A DNA stretch of 64,000 nucleotides. Origin: Parafrigoribacterium_A soli. Its GTDB lineage: Bacteria > Actinomycetota > Actinomycetes > Actinomycetales > Microbacteriaceae. Shown piece by piece: positions 34,359 through 42,538 of this stretch. The stretch is from the NCBI RefSeq assembly GCF_040227235.1, contig NZ_JBELNZ010000003.1, forward strand, positions 434,001 to 498,000. The letters are read 5' to 3'. A model generated the notes under the pieces. That model saw nothing but the letters and a program-made list of their open reading frames with translations, did not search any database and was not told the DNA's origin. How positions within the stretch are numbered: position 1 is the stretch's first letter; each line of letters opens with the position of its first letter. The position numbers and the translations under genes are program-made.

Positions 34359-35132
34359 CTAACGCTTGGGTGCGTTGCCGCGCATACGCGGTGAATGGTC
34401 GGGAAGCCGGCGCCTCTCCCACGAGGTGTGGATGTGCTCGCTCATCGCCTTTTCGGCGGCGCGAGCGTCACCCTTCGCCACGGCGTCGACGACAGCGGCG
34501 TGTTCGGCGAGAGTGAGGGACACGGCATCCGGTGTATTGATGCCCTGATAGCGGCTGCTTTCCACCGCTCTCTTGTAGAGGTGCTTGGCGATGTTTTCTG
34601 CCAGACGGTTGCGGGAGATTTCCATCATCGCGTAGTGAAAGATGACGTCAGCCTGACGGAAGGAATCCGTTTCTGCTTCACTCTCCCGCATCGCGGTCAG
34701 GGCATTCTCGAGTCGCCGCAGCTCTTCCTGGCTGTGCGACTCGGCCACGGCTCCCGCCATGACCGATTCGAGACTCGCACGAACGACCGTCAGCTCATCG
34801 AGCACGCCAAGGCTCTGGTCGTTGTCGATCAGGGCAGACAGCACGACCGGATCGAGCATGTGCCAGTATCCCGGCGCGTTTACCTGGGTACCGCGTCCCT
34901 GGGCGACGATCACCAGTCCCTTTTCTTCCAGCCGTTTCACCGACTCACGAAGAACGGTGCGGCTCACCCCGAAGTGTTCGCTCAGCGGGCCCTCGGGAGG
35001 GAGCATGTCGCCCTCCGAAAGCTGGCCCGTCACAATCAACTCGACGAGTTCTCCCACGACGGCGACGCCGAGTCGCTCTGCGGGCGCGCGCCGAGGGATG
35101 AGTCCCGCGGGCGAGGGTAGGTCGATAGCCAT
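34359..35132 (-). CDS. GntR-family transcriptional regulator (FadR/FCD subfamily)
   Basis: 257 residues. A winged helix-turn-helix occupies about residues 20-85 (LPPEGPLSEHFGVSRTVLRESVKRLEEKGLV in the family pattern), and an all-helical FCD ligand-binding domain covers about 110-235, with conserved histidines (VIFHYAM, HAAVVDA). It is convergent with the sugar operon. The palindrome CATACGTATG overlaps its own start codon and recurs in the operon promoter, arguing for autoregulation and control of transport. The effector is probably the transported acid or its product. Confidence 0.92.
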   Translation of the reverse strand: MAIDLPSPAGLIPRRAPAERLGVAVVGELVELIVTGQLSEGDMLPPEGPLSEHFGVSRTVLRESVKRLEEKGLVIVAQGRGTQVNAPGYWHMLDPVVLSALIDNDQSLGVLDELTVVRASLESVMAGAVAESHSQEELRRLENALTAMRESEAETDSFRQADVIFHYAMMEISRNRLAENIAKHLYKRAVESSRYQGINTPDAVSLTLAEHAAVVDAVAKGDARAAEKAMSEHIHTSWERRRLPDHSPRMRGNAPKR

Positions 35133-35147
35133 ACGTATGACCTTATA
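35130..35147 (-). promoter_or_regulatory. GntR operator and -10 element at the regulator start
   Basis: On the minus strand a TATAAG hexamer (35142-35147) is followed 9 nt later by the ATG at 35132. Transcription would therefore begin at or next to the start codon, giving a leaderless mRNA. CATACGTATG (35130-35139) covers the start site. No good -35 was found. Confidence 0.65.
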
Positions 35148-35179
35148 CGCGGGCTTGTGCCGGCGAGGGGAGCCCGCCG

Positions 35180-36034
35180 TTAGCGCTGAGGCTCGAGGGA
35201 GGCGACCCGCTCGAGCACCTCGACGTCGTCACCGATGCGGATGACAGCGCCCGGGTTATCGGGAACCAGATTGATCGCGAACCAGGCCTTCGAGTCCCAG
35301 CGCCGGTGCTGCGCGAGAGTGGCGAGCGGCTCCTTGCCGCGGGCGGCCGTGTCGGGGTCGGTCGTGGTGAGAACGCAGCGCGCGCTCGCCTTGACCGCCC
35401 GGAACAGCGCATCACCGATGCGAAGGCGACGCCACGAGTCCTCCTCCCAGGCCTCGGCGCCGGTGACCACAACGCTCGGGCGGAAGCGCACCATCGACAG
35501 CGGCTCGCTTTCTCCGGTCGGCGAGATCCAGGAGTTCACGTCGGCCAGCGAACTCTCGCTCGTGAGCGTGAGCGGAAAGGCATCCGCGAAGGTGACGACA
35601 TCGGTGTCGAGGCCGTACTGCGGGTTGGTGCGCCGACGGGTGGGATCGTCGAGGTAGACGAGCCGCACGGCGAACCCGACGACCTCGCTGAACCAAGCGC
35701 TTGCCTCCGCAGCCGCGGGAGCGGCATCCACCGGGTTCTTCCAGATCGTCACGGGCACGAGCTCCGAGGCGTCGGGGAACGGCACGAACAGCGCCTCCGT
35801 GCCCGGGCGCTCAAGCAGCAGTCCGCCCTCGGCGATGCTGGGCGTGACGAACAGCAGTCGCGGATGCTTGCGGGCCGTGACCTCGACGCCCTTGCGGTCG
35901 ACGAGCATCCAGCGTCGGTCACCGGCGATGCCCCAGGGCTCGATCACGGCGCTGTCGAGGTCGTGGCCCCGGCAGGACTTCACCGGGTAGTGACGGATAC
36001 GCGAGAGCGAGATCGCAGCGGGGGGAGTCGACAC
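35180..36034 (-). CDS. MOSC-domain protein (YcbX/MOSC N-terminal type)
   Basis: 284 residues with a MOSC N-terminal beta-barrel domain (RIRHYPVKSCRGHDLD...GIAGDRRWMLVD) and a C-terminal MOSC domain carrying the conserved cysteine in KASARCVLTTTDP. MOSC proteins bind sulfur or molybdenum cofactor and act on N-hydroxylated substrates with a reductase partner. No reductase is next to it. The start is ATG 36034. The substrate is unknown. Confidence 0.88.
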   Translation of the reverse strand: MSTPPAAISLSRIRHYPVKSCRGHDLDSAVIEPWGIAGDRRWMLVDRKGVEVTARKHPRLLFVTPSIAEGGLLLERPGTEALFVPFPDASELVPVTIWKNPVDAAPAAAEASAWFSEVVGFAVRLVYLDDPTRRRTNPQYGLDTDVVTFADAFPLTLTSESSLADVNSWISPTGESEPLSMVRFRPSVVVTGAEAWEEDSWRRLRIGDALFRAVKASARCVLTTTDPDTAARGKEPLATLAQHRRWDSKAWFAINLVPDNPGAVIRIGDDVEVLERVASLEPQR

Positions 36035-36151
36035 GGGTCAAGGCTAAGCCAGCACGGCCGATATGCCGCTTGTGACGAGCCCGAGCGGCGCCGCGGGCGC
36101 AAGCGGCGATGCGTAAACTGGGCACTGTTGTTCCCCGCGAAATGAGGTCAC

Positions 36152-36805
36152 GTGTCCGCTCTTCAGGACAACGCTGCGCAGCGCGCCGCCTACTGGCCGG
36201 TGCCGCTGATTCGCGCGGTCCCTGCGGCCGTGATCGGCCTCTCGATCACCTTCACCGCCGATCACTCTGCGCGCCTCGGCCTGGTGACCTTCGGCGTTTT
36301 TGCCATGGTGAGCGGAGCCCTGCTGGCCTCGCTTTCCTGGCGCCGCCTGGCGGTGAGCGGAGTTCGCCCGTCCCTGGTCACGCAGGGTGCGATTGCCGTC
36401 GTGCTGGGACTGCTGGCCATGCTGTTGCAGGATGGCGGCACCGTCGCGCTCCTGAGCCTCTTCACCGTCTTCGCTCTTCTCACCGGTTTTCTCGAGCTGT
36501 ACAGCGGGCTGCGAACGCGTGGGCGCTTCATCGCCTCGGGCGATTGGCGCGTGGGCGGCATCCTCACCGTTCTCGCGGGTGTCGCGTTCCTGCTGGTGCC
36601 ACCGGAGTTGCACCAGCGCGTGAGCACTCCCGAGGGAACGACCGGCGTGCTCGATGCGTCGATCGTCGCTGTCGGCATCCTCGGGGCCTACGGCGCGATA
36701 CTTGCCATCTACCTCCTCATCGCCGGCTTCTCGGCCAAGTGGGGAACCCAATCCGCTTCGGCAGTGCCCGCGGAAACCCAGACGAAAGGCGGCCCGGCCG
36801 CATGA
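36152..36805 (+). CDS. Hypothetical membrane protein, HdeD/DUF308-like
   Basis: 217 residues with six or so hydrophobic segments and Gly/Ala-rich helices, resembling the HdeD/DUF308 group of small membrane proteins. GTG 36152 follows a GAGGT-like site. It overlaps the next membrane gene by 4 nt, so the two are co-translated. No function can be given. Confidence 0.7.
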   Translation: MSALQDNAAQRAAYWPVPLIRAVPAAVIGLSITFTADHSARLGLVTFGVFAMVSGALLASLSWRRLAVSGVRPSLVTQGAIAVVLGLLAMLLQDGGTVALLSLFTVFALLTGFLELYSGLRTRGRFIASGDWRVGGILTVLAGVAFLLVPPELHQRVSTPEGTTGVLDASIVAVGILGAYGAILAIYLLIAGFSAKWGTQSASAVPAETQTKGGPAA

Positions 36806-37059
36806 ATACGCCAAGTCGCCGTGACCGGCTGCGCCCGCTCGAGTTCCTCCTGATCGCGGGCGTGCTGGCGCTGTTTACCGGCCTCATCGTCCTGGGTACG
36901 ACCCGAGAACCGCTGCTTGCGATCGTGTTCTTCGGTGTCGCCTTCATCGTCACGCTCGTGACCATCGCCCTGCTCGAGCTCTCCATGAAGCCCAACGCCG
37001 AAGAGAAGCTCGACCTGCAGGATCAGGATGCGCACAAGCGCGACGGCGGCGCGCACTAA
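36802..37059 (+). CDS. Small membrane protein, unknown function
   Basis: 85 residues beginning MNTPSRRDRLRPLEFLLIAG, with two hydrophobic helices (residues ~14-32 and ~38-58) and a charged C-terminal tail. ATG 36802 overlaps the preceding stop (ATGA), showing coupling with the HdeD-like protein. It is not recognised beyond this. Confidence 0.7.
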   Translation: MNTPSRRDRLRPLEFLLIAGVLALFTGLIVLGTTREPLLAIVFFGVAFIVTLVTIALLELSMKPNAEEKLDLQDQDAHKRDGGAH

Positions 37060-37080
37060 CAGCGAGCGCCCGACGGCCGA

Positions 37081-38463
37081 CTACTCCGCGTACTCCACGA
37101 GATCGCTCGCGAGACCGACGTAGCCGGCCGGGGTCAGGGCGACGAGGCGAGCCTTCGCATCCGCCCCTATGTCGAGGCCATTCACGAAGGCGATGAGCTG
37201 CGCCTGGTCGACCTTCTTGCCCCGGGTGAGTTCCTTGAGCATCGCGTAGGGGTCGGCGATCGAGCTGCGGCCAGCGGTGACCTCGGCGCGGATCACCGTC
37301 TGGATGGCCTCGCCGAGCACCTCCCAGTTGGAATCGAGGTCGGCGGCGAGAGCGGTGCGGTTCACCGCGATCTCGCTGAGCCCCCGCAGGATGTTGTCGA
37401 GTGCGAGCACGGAGTGACCGAACGCAACACCGATGTTGCGCTGGGTGGTGGAGTCGGTGAGGTCGCGCTGCAGGCGCGAGGTCACGAGGGTGCTGGCGAG
37501 CGAATCGAGCAGCGCGCTCGACAGCTCGAGGTTCGCCTCCGCGTTCTCGAAGCGGATCGGGTTGATCTTGTGCGGCATGGTGGATGAGCCGGTGGCCCCG
37601 GCTTGCGGGATCTGGGTGAAGTAGCCCATCGAGATGTAGGTCCAGACATCCGTGCACAGGTTGTGCAGCACTCGGTTCACGTGGCTGACCTTCTGGTACA
37701 GCTCGGCCTGCCAGTCGTGCGACTCGATCTGGGTTGTGAGCGGATTCCAGTCGAGGCCGAGCGACTCCACGAACTCCTTCGAGATCGCCGGCCAGTCCTG
37801 CGAGGGGTCTGCGGCGACATGGGCGGCGAAGGTTCCCGTTGCACCACTGAATTTGCCGAGGAACTCGATGCGGCCGAGCTGCTCGCGCAGCCGCTTCAGG
37901 CGCATCACGAAGACCGCGAACTCCTTGCCCACGGTGGTCGGGGTCGCCGGCTGGCCATGGGTGTGCGCGAGCATCGCATCCGCCCGGTGGTCAACGGCGC
38001 GCATCGCGAGCTCCTCGATCACCTCGTCGAGCTTCGGCAGCCAAACCTCGCGCATGGCGTCACGCACGGTGAGCGCATAGGAGAGGTTGTTCACGTCTTC
38101 GCTCGTGCAGGCGAAGTGCGTCAGTTCGGCAATCCGGTCGAGACCGAGGGCGGCGAGGCGCGCGCGCACGTAATACTCCACGGCCTTCACGTCGTGGCGG
38201 GTGGTCGCCTCGAGCTCCGCGAGCTCATCGATGTCGACCTGGCCGAACGCGGGGATGAGCGCCCGCAGCGACGAGACCTGCTCTGCCGTGAGGCGCTCGG
38301 CGCCGAACAACTCATGGCCGGTGAGGTAGATGAGCCACTCCACCTCCACCTGCACCCTCGCGCGGTTGAGCCCCGCCTCGGAGAGGTATTCGCCGAGATC
38401 GCTCACGGCGGCGCGGTAGCGGCCATCGAGGGGACTCAGCGGTTGTTCTGGCAGTGGGCTCAT
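37081..38463 (-). CDS. purB: Adenylosuccinate lyase
   Basis: Cleaves SAICAR and adenylosuccinate in purine synthesis. The 460-residue protein belongs to the fumarase/aspartase superfamily, with signature GSSTMPHKINPIRFEN and catalytic-region HTHGQPATPTTVGKE. It begins MSPLPEQPLSPLDGRYRAAV, typical of the E. coli-like subgroup. Its start overlaps the phosphatase stop upstream by 4 nt, so the two genes are coupled. Confidence 0.96.
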   Translation of the reverse strand: MSPLPEQPLSPLDGRYRAAVSDLGEYLSEAGLNRARVQVEVEWLIYLTGHELFGAERLTAEQVSSLRALIPAFGQVDIDELAELEATTRHDVKAVEYYVRARLAALGLDRIAELTHFACTSEDVNNLSYALTVRDAMREVWLPKLDEVIEELAMRAVDHRADAMLAHTHGQPATPTTVGKEFAVFVMRLKRLREQLGRIEFLGKFSGATGTFAAHVAADPSQDWPAISKEFVESLGLDWNPLTTQIESHDWQAELYQKVSHVNRVLHNLCTDVWTYISMGYFTQIPQAGATGSSTMPHKINPIRFENAEANLELSSALLDSLASTLVTSRLQRDLTDSTTQRNIGVAFGHSVLALDNILRGLSEIAVNRTALAADLDSNWEVLGEAIQTVIRAEVTAGRSSIADPYAMLKELTRGKKVDQAQLIAFVNGLDIGADAKARLVALTPAGYVGLASDLVEYAE

Positions 38464-38984
38464 GCGACTACGCCTCTAATTCCTGGTTCGATTTGGCGGA
38501 ACAGCGCCGCACTGGACTTCTCGATCATGCCGAGCACCGAGTCGAACATGGCGGCGTCGGAGTAATACGGGTCGGGCACATCCACCTGCGCGGCCTGCTC
38601 GCTGTCAAAGCTGAGCAGCAGCCGCACCTTGCCCCGGTCGATTTCGGTGTTCGCCCAGCTTCGGATGATGCGCTCCTGGCTTCGATCGAACACCACGACC
38701 AGGTCGAGGTTGTCGAACCACTCGGTGTCGAACTGCTTCGCACGATGCCGCGACCCATCGTAGCCACGCGCCGAGAGCGCGGCGACCGTGCGATCATCCG
38801 AGCGCTCGCCGACGTGCCAGTCACCCGTGCCGGCGGAGATGACAGTGACCTTGCCCTCGAATCCGGCGCGCTTCACGATGTCGCGAAAGACCACCTCGGC
38901 CATGGGCGAGCGGCAGATATTGCCGGTGCAGACGAAACAGATCCTGAACAGCGCCGACTCATCGAGTGTGCGGTCGAAGCTCAT
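38460..38984 (-). CDS. Low-molecular-weight protein-tyrosine phosphatase
   Basis: 174 residues with the P-loop VCTGNICRSP (nucleophile C19, R25) and the general-acid motif DPYY (D138). Such enzymes dephosphorylate tyrosine residues; a few are arsenate reductases, but no such context is seen. It starts at ATG 38984 and overlaps purB by 4 nt. It is divergent from the WXG100-like gene. Confidence 0.92.
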   Translation of the reverse strand: MSFDRTLDESALFRICFVCTGNICRSPMAEVVFRDIVKRAGFEGKVTVISAGTGDWHVGERSDDRTVAALSARGYDGSRHRAKQFDTEWFDNLDLVVVFDRSQERIIRSWANTEIDRGKVRLLLSFDSEQAAQVDVPDPYYSDAAMFDSVLGMIEKSSAALFRQIEPGIRGVVA

Positions 38985-39141
38985 GGTTCATTCTCCCGCA
39001 GAATCGGGCGCTGCTCACCCGGGTCTTTCGCTCCACTCCTCCACAGGGGTGGCAACGGGTGCACAGCGCACGGACCGCGCGAGCGAGCGGATGCCGGTGC
39101 CGCGATCGAAGCAGAATGGGCGCTTGGCGGAAGGGGCGTTT

Positions 39142-39438
39142 ATGTATGGTGCGGAGGCAGCCTTCGGGGCGGTGCCCCAGGACGCGGCCGCGATCGAACT
39201 GCGGCGGGCGCTCGAGGAGCAGTCGCGAGAGCTGGATGCCGTGCTCACCCGCTTTACCCACGCGGCCGCGCTCATGCCCACGAGTCCTGGACGCGACTGG
39301 CGGGGCCTCGCGCAGCTCGTCTACAGCTGGTCCCTCGATCTGCTGCGAGCCGATCTGACCACCGCGGAGGATCGGCTGCGGTCGGCACTTCACGAGTCGC
39401 GGCGTGCCGCAGAAAGCCTGGGTGCTCGTGTCGGATGA
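39142..39438 (+). CDS. WXG100-like small helical protein
   Basis: 98 residues: a helix at about 14-46, a turn with DWRGLAQ (W-x-G at about 53-55), and a second helix at about 62-96. That is the helix-WXG-helix plan of ESX/type VII secretion partners. GGAAGGGG upstream of ATG 39142 serves as ribosome-binding site. It overlaps the hydrolase gene by 11 nt. No YxxxD/E export signal is evident at the C-terminus, and no type VII secretion genes lie in the window. The assignment is a pattern judgement. Confidence 0.55.
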   Translation: MYGAEAAFGAVPQDAAAIELRRALEEQSRELDAVLTRFTHAAALMPTSPGRDWRGLAQLVYSWSLDLLRADLTTAEDRLRSALHESRRAAESLGARVG

Positions 39439-40852
39439 CCTCATCATCTCCGGCGGTGGATCGACCGAGGTCGCCACCTCAGCGCTCCTCTCCCAGCAGC
39501 GGCACCTCGAGCGGCTGGCGGAGGAACTGAACGTGTGCCGGTCCAGGCTGCGCTCCATCGACGGCAGGGTGAGTCGCGCGCGAATGCGGGCGGCGGATGC
39601 GCCGCTCAGCGCGATGCGCGCGGAGCGGGCGATGGCCGAGGCGCAGGACGCTCTGCACTCATCCCGAGAGCGCGCGTCGACTCTCGCCCGAGGGATCGCG
39701 GATGCCGCCACCGCCTACGGCAATGCCGAGGCCGCGGTGGACGGCTGGGCCAGGCAGCTGAGCGCGACCATCGCCTATCAACTCGGGTTCTGGTCTCCGG
39801 TGGCCGGTGTTCTCGCGCTCCCCATTCTGTTTCCGATCGCCTTGACGGCGGCCGGAGCAGCCGGTGGCGGGTGGCTGATGACGCCGGAGGCGCGCCGCGA
39901 GAAGACGATGAACGAGTGGGTGCAGGCGAACAAGGGCATCCTCAGCGACCCACGGTTCGTAAGCTTCGTGCGGCTGGCGGTCTCGAGCGCAGATGACTTC
40001 GGGGAGGGGCTCGTGCACCTGCCCGAGCCGCTTGCCCAGCTACTCGGAGACGACGGCCTCGGCATCCTCGGCGTCGGCAGTTCGGCCGCGGTCGCTGTGG
40101 GAGTCGCGGGCGCCGCCGGTGCGCTGCGGGAGACGCCGGTGACGACCACTCTCAGTTCCACCCGCGTCGGTGCGCCGCCCGCGATCGGCCTCGCCGAACG
40201 CGCACGGCGGATACCCACCGGCCATGATCAGATCCGCATCGACCGGTATTCGCAGCCCGACGGTCCCGACCACTTCGAGGTGTACCTCGGCGGCACCATT
40301 GACGGTTCCGTCGTCTCGAGCACGGAGCCGTGGGACATGACGAGCAACCTCAATGCGGTGGCGGGAGCCGATTCCGGCTCGATGGTCGCGGCGCGGCAGG
40401 CGATGCAGCAGGCGGGCATCGACTCCACCACGCCCGTGGTCTTCACCGGCTACTCGCAGGGCGGCCTGCTCTCGGCCCAGCTGGCGGCATCCGGAGACTT
40501 CGACACCCGCGGGCTCGTCACCTTCGGCGGGCCTGCCGGAGGCGTCTCGGTGCCGCACGACATCCCGTACGTCGCGCTCGAGCACGCCGACGACCTCGTG
40601 CCCGCCACCGGCGGCGTGTGGAAGTCGTCAGACCCCGTGCTCGTCACGCTCACCGTGTACGGCGACCATCCGTACTCGGGCGACATCTTCTTTCCCGCTC
40701 ACGAACTCTCGAACTATCGGCAGACCGCGAGCCTCGCCGACGCCTCAGACGAGCAGAGGCTTGCCGACAGTCGGGATGCCCTTCGCCACTTCACCGAGGG
40801 AACGACGGAGGTGCAGTCCAGCTACTTCCACGCGGTCAGAACCGGCGGATGA
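39428..40852 (+). CDS. Alpha/beta-hydrolase with N-terminal helical (WXG/LXG-like) domain
   Basis: 474 residues. The N-terminal ~115 residues are long amphipathic helices like a WXG100/LXG export domain. A hydrophobic segment (about 121-151) follows, then a Gly/Ala-rich stretch. The C-terminal catalytic domain has nucleophile S343 in GYSQGG, D388/D389 in HADDLV and H425 in PAHELSNY, a serine-hydrolase triad of lipase/esterase type. The GTG at 39428 lies inside the preceding gene. The pairing suggests a secreted or membrane-linked lipase-like effector; the substrate is unknown. Confidence 0.65.
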   Translation: MSDDLIISGGGSTEVATSALLSQQRHLERLAEELNVCRSRLRSIDGRVSRARMRAADAPLSAMRAERAMAEAQDALHSSRERASTLARGIADAATAYGNAEAAVDGWARQLSATIAYQLGFWSPVAGVLALPILFPIALTAAGAAGGGWLMTPEARREKTMNEWVQANKGILSDPRFVSFVRLAVSSADDFGEGLVHLPEPLAQLLGDDGLGILGVGSSAAVAVGVAGAAGALRETPVTTTLSSTRVGAPPAIGLAERARRIPTGHDQIRIDRYSQPDGPDHFEVYLGGTIDGSVVSSTEPWDMTSNLNAVAGADSGSMVAARQAMQQAGIDSTTPVVFTGYSQGGLLSAQLAASGDFDTRGLVTFGGPAGGVSVPHDIPYVALEHADDLVPATGGVWKSSDPVLVTLTVYGDHPYSGDIFFPAHELSNYRQTASLADASDEQRLADSRDALRHFTEGTTEVQSSYFHAVRTGG

Positions 40853-40855
40853 GCG

Positions 40856-41251
40856 CTACCTGCGACCGATAACCGGGCGCAGCAGGATGCCGATGAGCCA
40901 GCTGAGCAGTGCGAGCACGAGCGCGCCGAGCACGCCCCACCAGAAGCCCGCGATGTACAGCCCGAAGCCGAGCAGAGTGGTGATCCAGCTGACCAGCAGC
41001 AGCAGCAGGGCGTTGACGACGAGAGCGATCAGGCCGAGCGTGAGGATGTAGAGCGGGAAGGCGACGATGCGGATGAGGTTGCCGATCAGGCCGTTCACGA
41101 CGCCGAAGACGAGGGCGATGAGCAGGTAGGTCAGCACCCACGCGAGAGTGTCCCCCGGGGCGAATGGCCGCACCGTCACGCCGTGGACGATAAGTGTGGT
41201 CAGCCAGAGGGCGACGGCGTTGATGACGAGGCGAACGAGGAATCTTGACAT
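40856..41251 (-). CDS. Phage-holin-4 family/DUF membrane protein
   Basis: 131 residues with four hydrophobic segments and few loops, beginning MSRFLVRLVINAVALWLTTL. It matches the Phage_holin_4 family, which in actinobacteria is usually a chromosomal membrane protein rather than a lysis holin. No other phage genes are near. It is convergent with the hydrolase gene (3-nt gap) and divergent from hisC. Longer in-frame extensions read through the hisC promoter and are rejected. Confidence 0.75.
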   Translation of the reverse strand: MSRFLVRLVINAVALWLTTLIVHGVTVRPFAPGDTLAWVLTYLLIALVFGVVNGLIGNLIRIVAFPLYILTLGLIALVVNALLLLLVSWITTLLGFGLYIAGFWWGVLGALVLALLSWLIGILLRPVIGRR

Positions 41252-41314
41252 TGCACCACTATGCCCTGCCCCCTCGGCGAGCCGCAATGGACCCGGCCGC
41301 CCTAGGCTTGGACG

Positions 41315-42421
41315 GTGACCAGTCCAGACGCCTCCCCGGTTCGCCTTCGCCCGGAGATCACGGCGCTCGCCGCCTATGCCCAGGGCAAGCCGGCTGCCGA
41401 CGATGCCTTCAAGCTGTCGTCCAACGAGAATCCGTTCGACCCGCTGCCGGAAGTTCTGCAGGCCGTCACCAAGGCCAGCGGCATCAATCGCTATCCGGAT
41501 GCCGCGGGCATTCACCTGCGCCAGCGCCTCGCCCACCGCTATAACGTCGGCATCGAGCAGGTGCACCTCGGCGCCGGTTCCGTCTCGATCATCGCGCAGC
41601 TCATCCAGGCGGCAGCGAGTACGGGTGACGAAGTCCTGTACGCCTGGCGCTCCTTCGAGGCCTACCCGGGGCTCGTCACCGTCGCCGGCGCCACGAGCGT
41701 GCAGGTCCCCGTGCTGCCCGACGGAAGGCACGACCTACCCGCGATGGCCGCCGCGATCACGGATCGCACCCGCGTCGTGATCGTGTGCACCCCTAACAAC
41801 CCGACCAGCACCATCGTGACGGCCAAGGAGTTCGCCGAGTTCATGAAGGCCGTGCCCCAGCACGTTCTCGTGCTGCTCGACGAGGCCTACGGCGAGTTCG
41901 TGACCGACCCCGATGCCGTGAAGGGTGTCGACGTGCTCGGCCGCTACCCCAACGTGGTCGTGTTGCGCACCTTCTCCAAGGCCTATGGTCTCGCCGGCCT
42001 GCGCATCGGCTACGCGATCGGCCCCGCGTACATCCTGGATGCCGCCCGCGCCACCGCGATTCCGCTCTCGGTCACCACACCGTCGCAGCACGCGGCGCTC
42101 GTCTCGCTCGACCACGAGGATGCGCTGCTCGAGCGGGTCGCCCGGCTGACGGTGCTGCGCGACCAGATCTGGCAGGCGCTCATCGACCAGGGCTGGAACG
42201 TGCCGAAGCCCCAGGGCAACTTCGTCTGGCTCGAGACGGGTGAGGCGACCGCGCGCGTCGCGGAGGTGTTCGCCGCCCACGGAATCGTGGCGCGCCCGCT
42301 CGGTTCCGACGGCATCCGGGTCTCGATCGGGGAGCCGCAGTCTGTGGATAAACTCCTAAAGGCTTCGGCAGAGGTTGTGCGTGACCTACCAAGTACGGTG
42401 TCCGGGGCGCGGCTAGATTAG
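41315..42421 (+). CDS. hisC: Histidinol-phosphate (or aromatic amino acid) aminotransferase
   Basis: PLP enzyme of the HisC/Pat family, 368 residues from GTG 41315. Motifs include KLSSNENPFDPLP, NPTSTIVTAKEFAEF, LLDEAYGEF and the PLP lysine in RTFSKAYGLAGLRIGYAIG. HisC makes histidinol phosphate; close relatives (Pat) make phenylalanine or tyrosine. Its position next to a 2-oxoacid dehydrogenase, away from other his genes, leaves the aromatic aminotransferase role open. Confidence 0.85.
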   Translation: MTSPDASPVRLRPEITALAAYAQGKPAADDAFKLSSNENPFDPLPEVLQAVTKASGINRYPDAAGIHLRQRLAHRYNVGIEQVHLGAGSVSIIAQLIQAAASTGDEVLYAWRSFEAYPGLVTVAGATSVQVPVLPDGRHDLPAMAAAITDRTRVVIVCTPNNPTSTIVTAKEFAEFMKAVPQHVLVLLDEAYGEFVTDPDAVKGVDVLGRYPNVVVLRTFSKAYGLAGLRIGYAIGPAYILDAARATAIPLSVTTPSQHAALVSLDHEDALLERVARLTVLRDQIWQALIDQGWNVPKPQGNFVWLETGEATARVAEVFAAHGIVARPLGSDGIRVSIGEPQSVDKLLKASAEVVRDLPSTVSGARLD

Positions 42422-42538
42422 AGATCTGGTGCGGCAGGCGGTGTCGCACACTGCGCCCGTGAAGGTCCGGTGGTGCGGTATCCGAAGTCCAGAACCCGAA
42501 GCCCAGCACCCAAGCTCAGACAGAACGGCGAGGTAATC

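Noticed and set aside
40856..41731. Longer reading of the holin-like gene
   Set aside because: The upstream part is antisense to hisC; the start at 41251 fits the family and membrane pattern.
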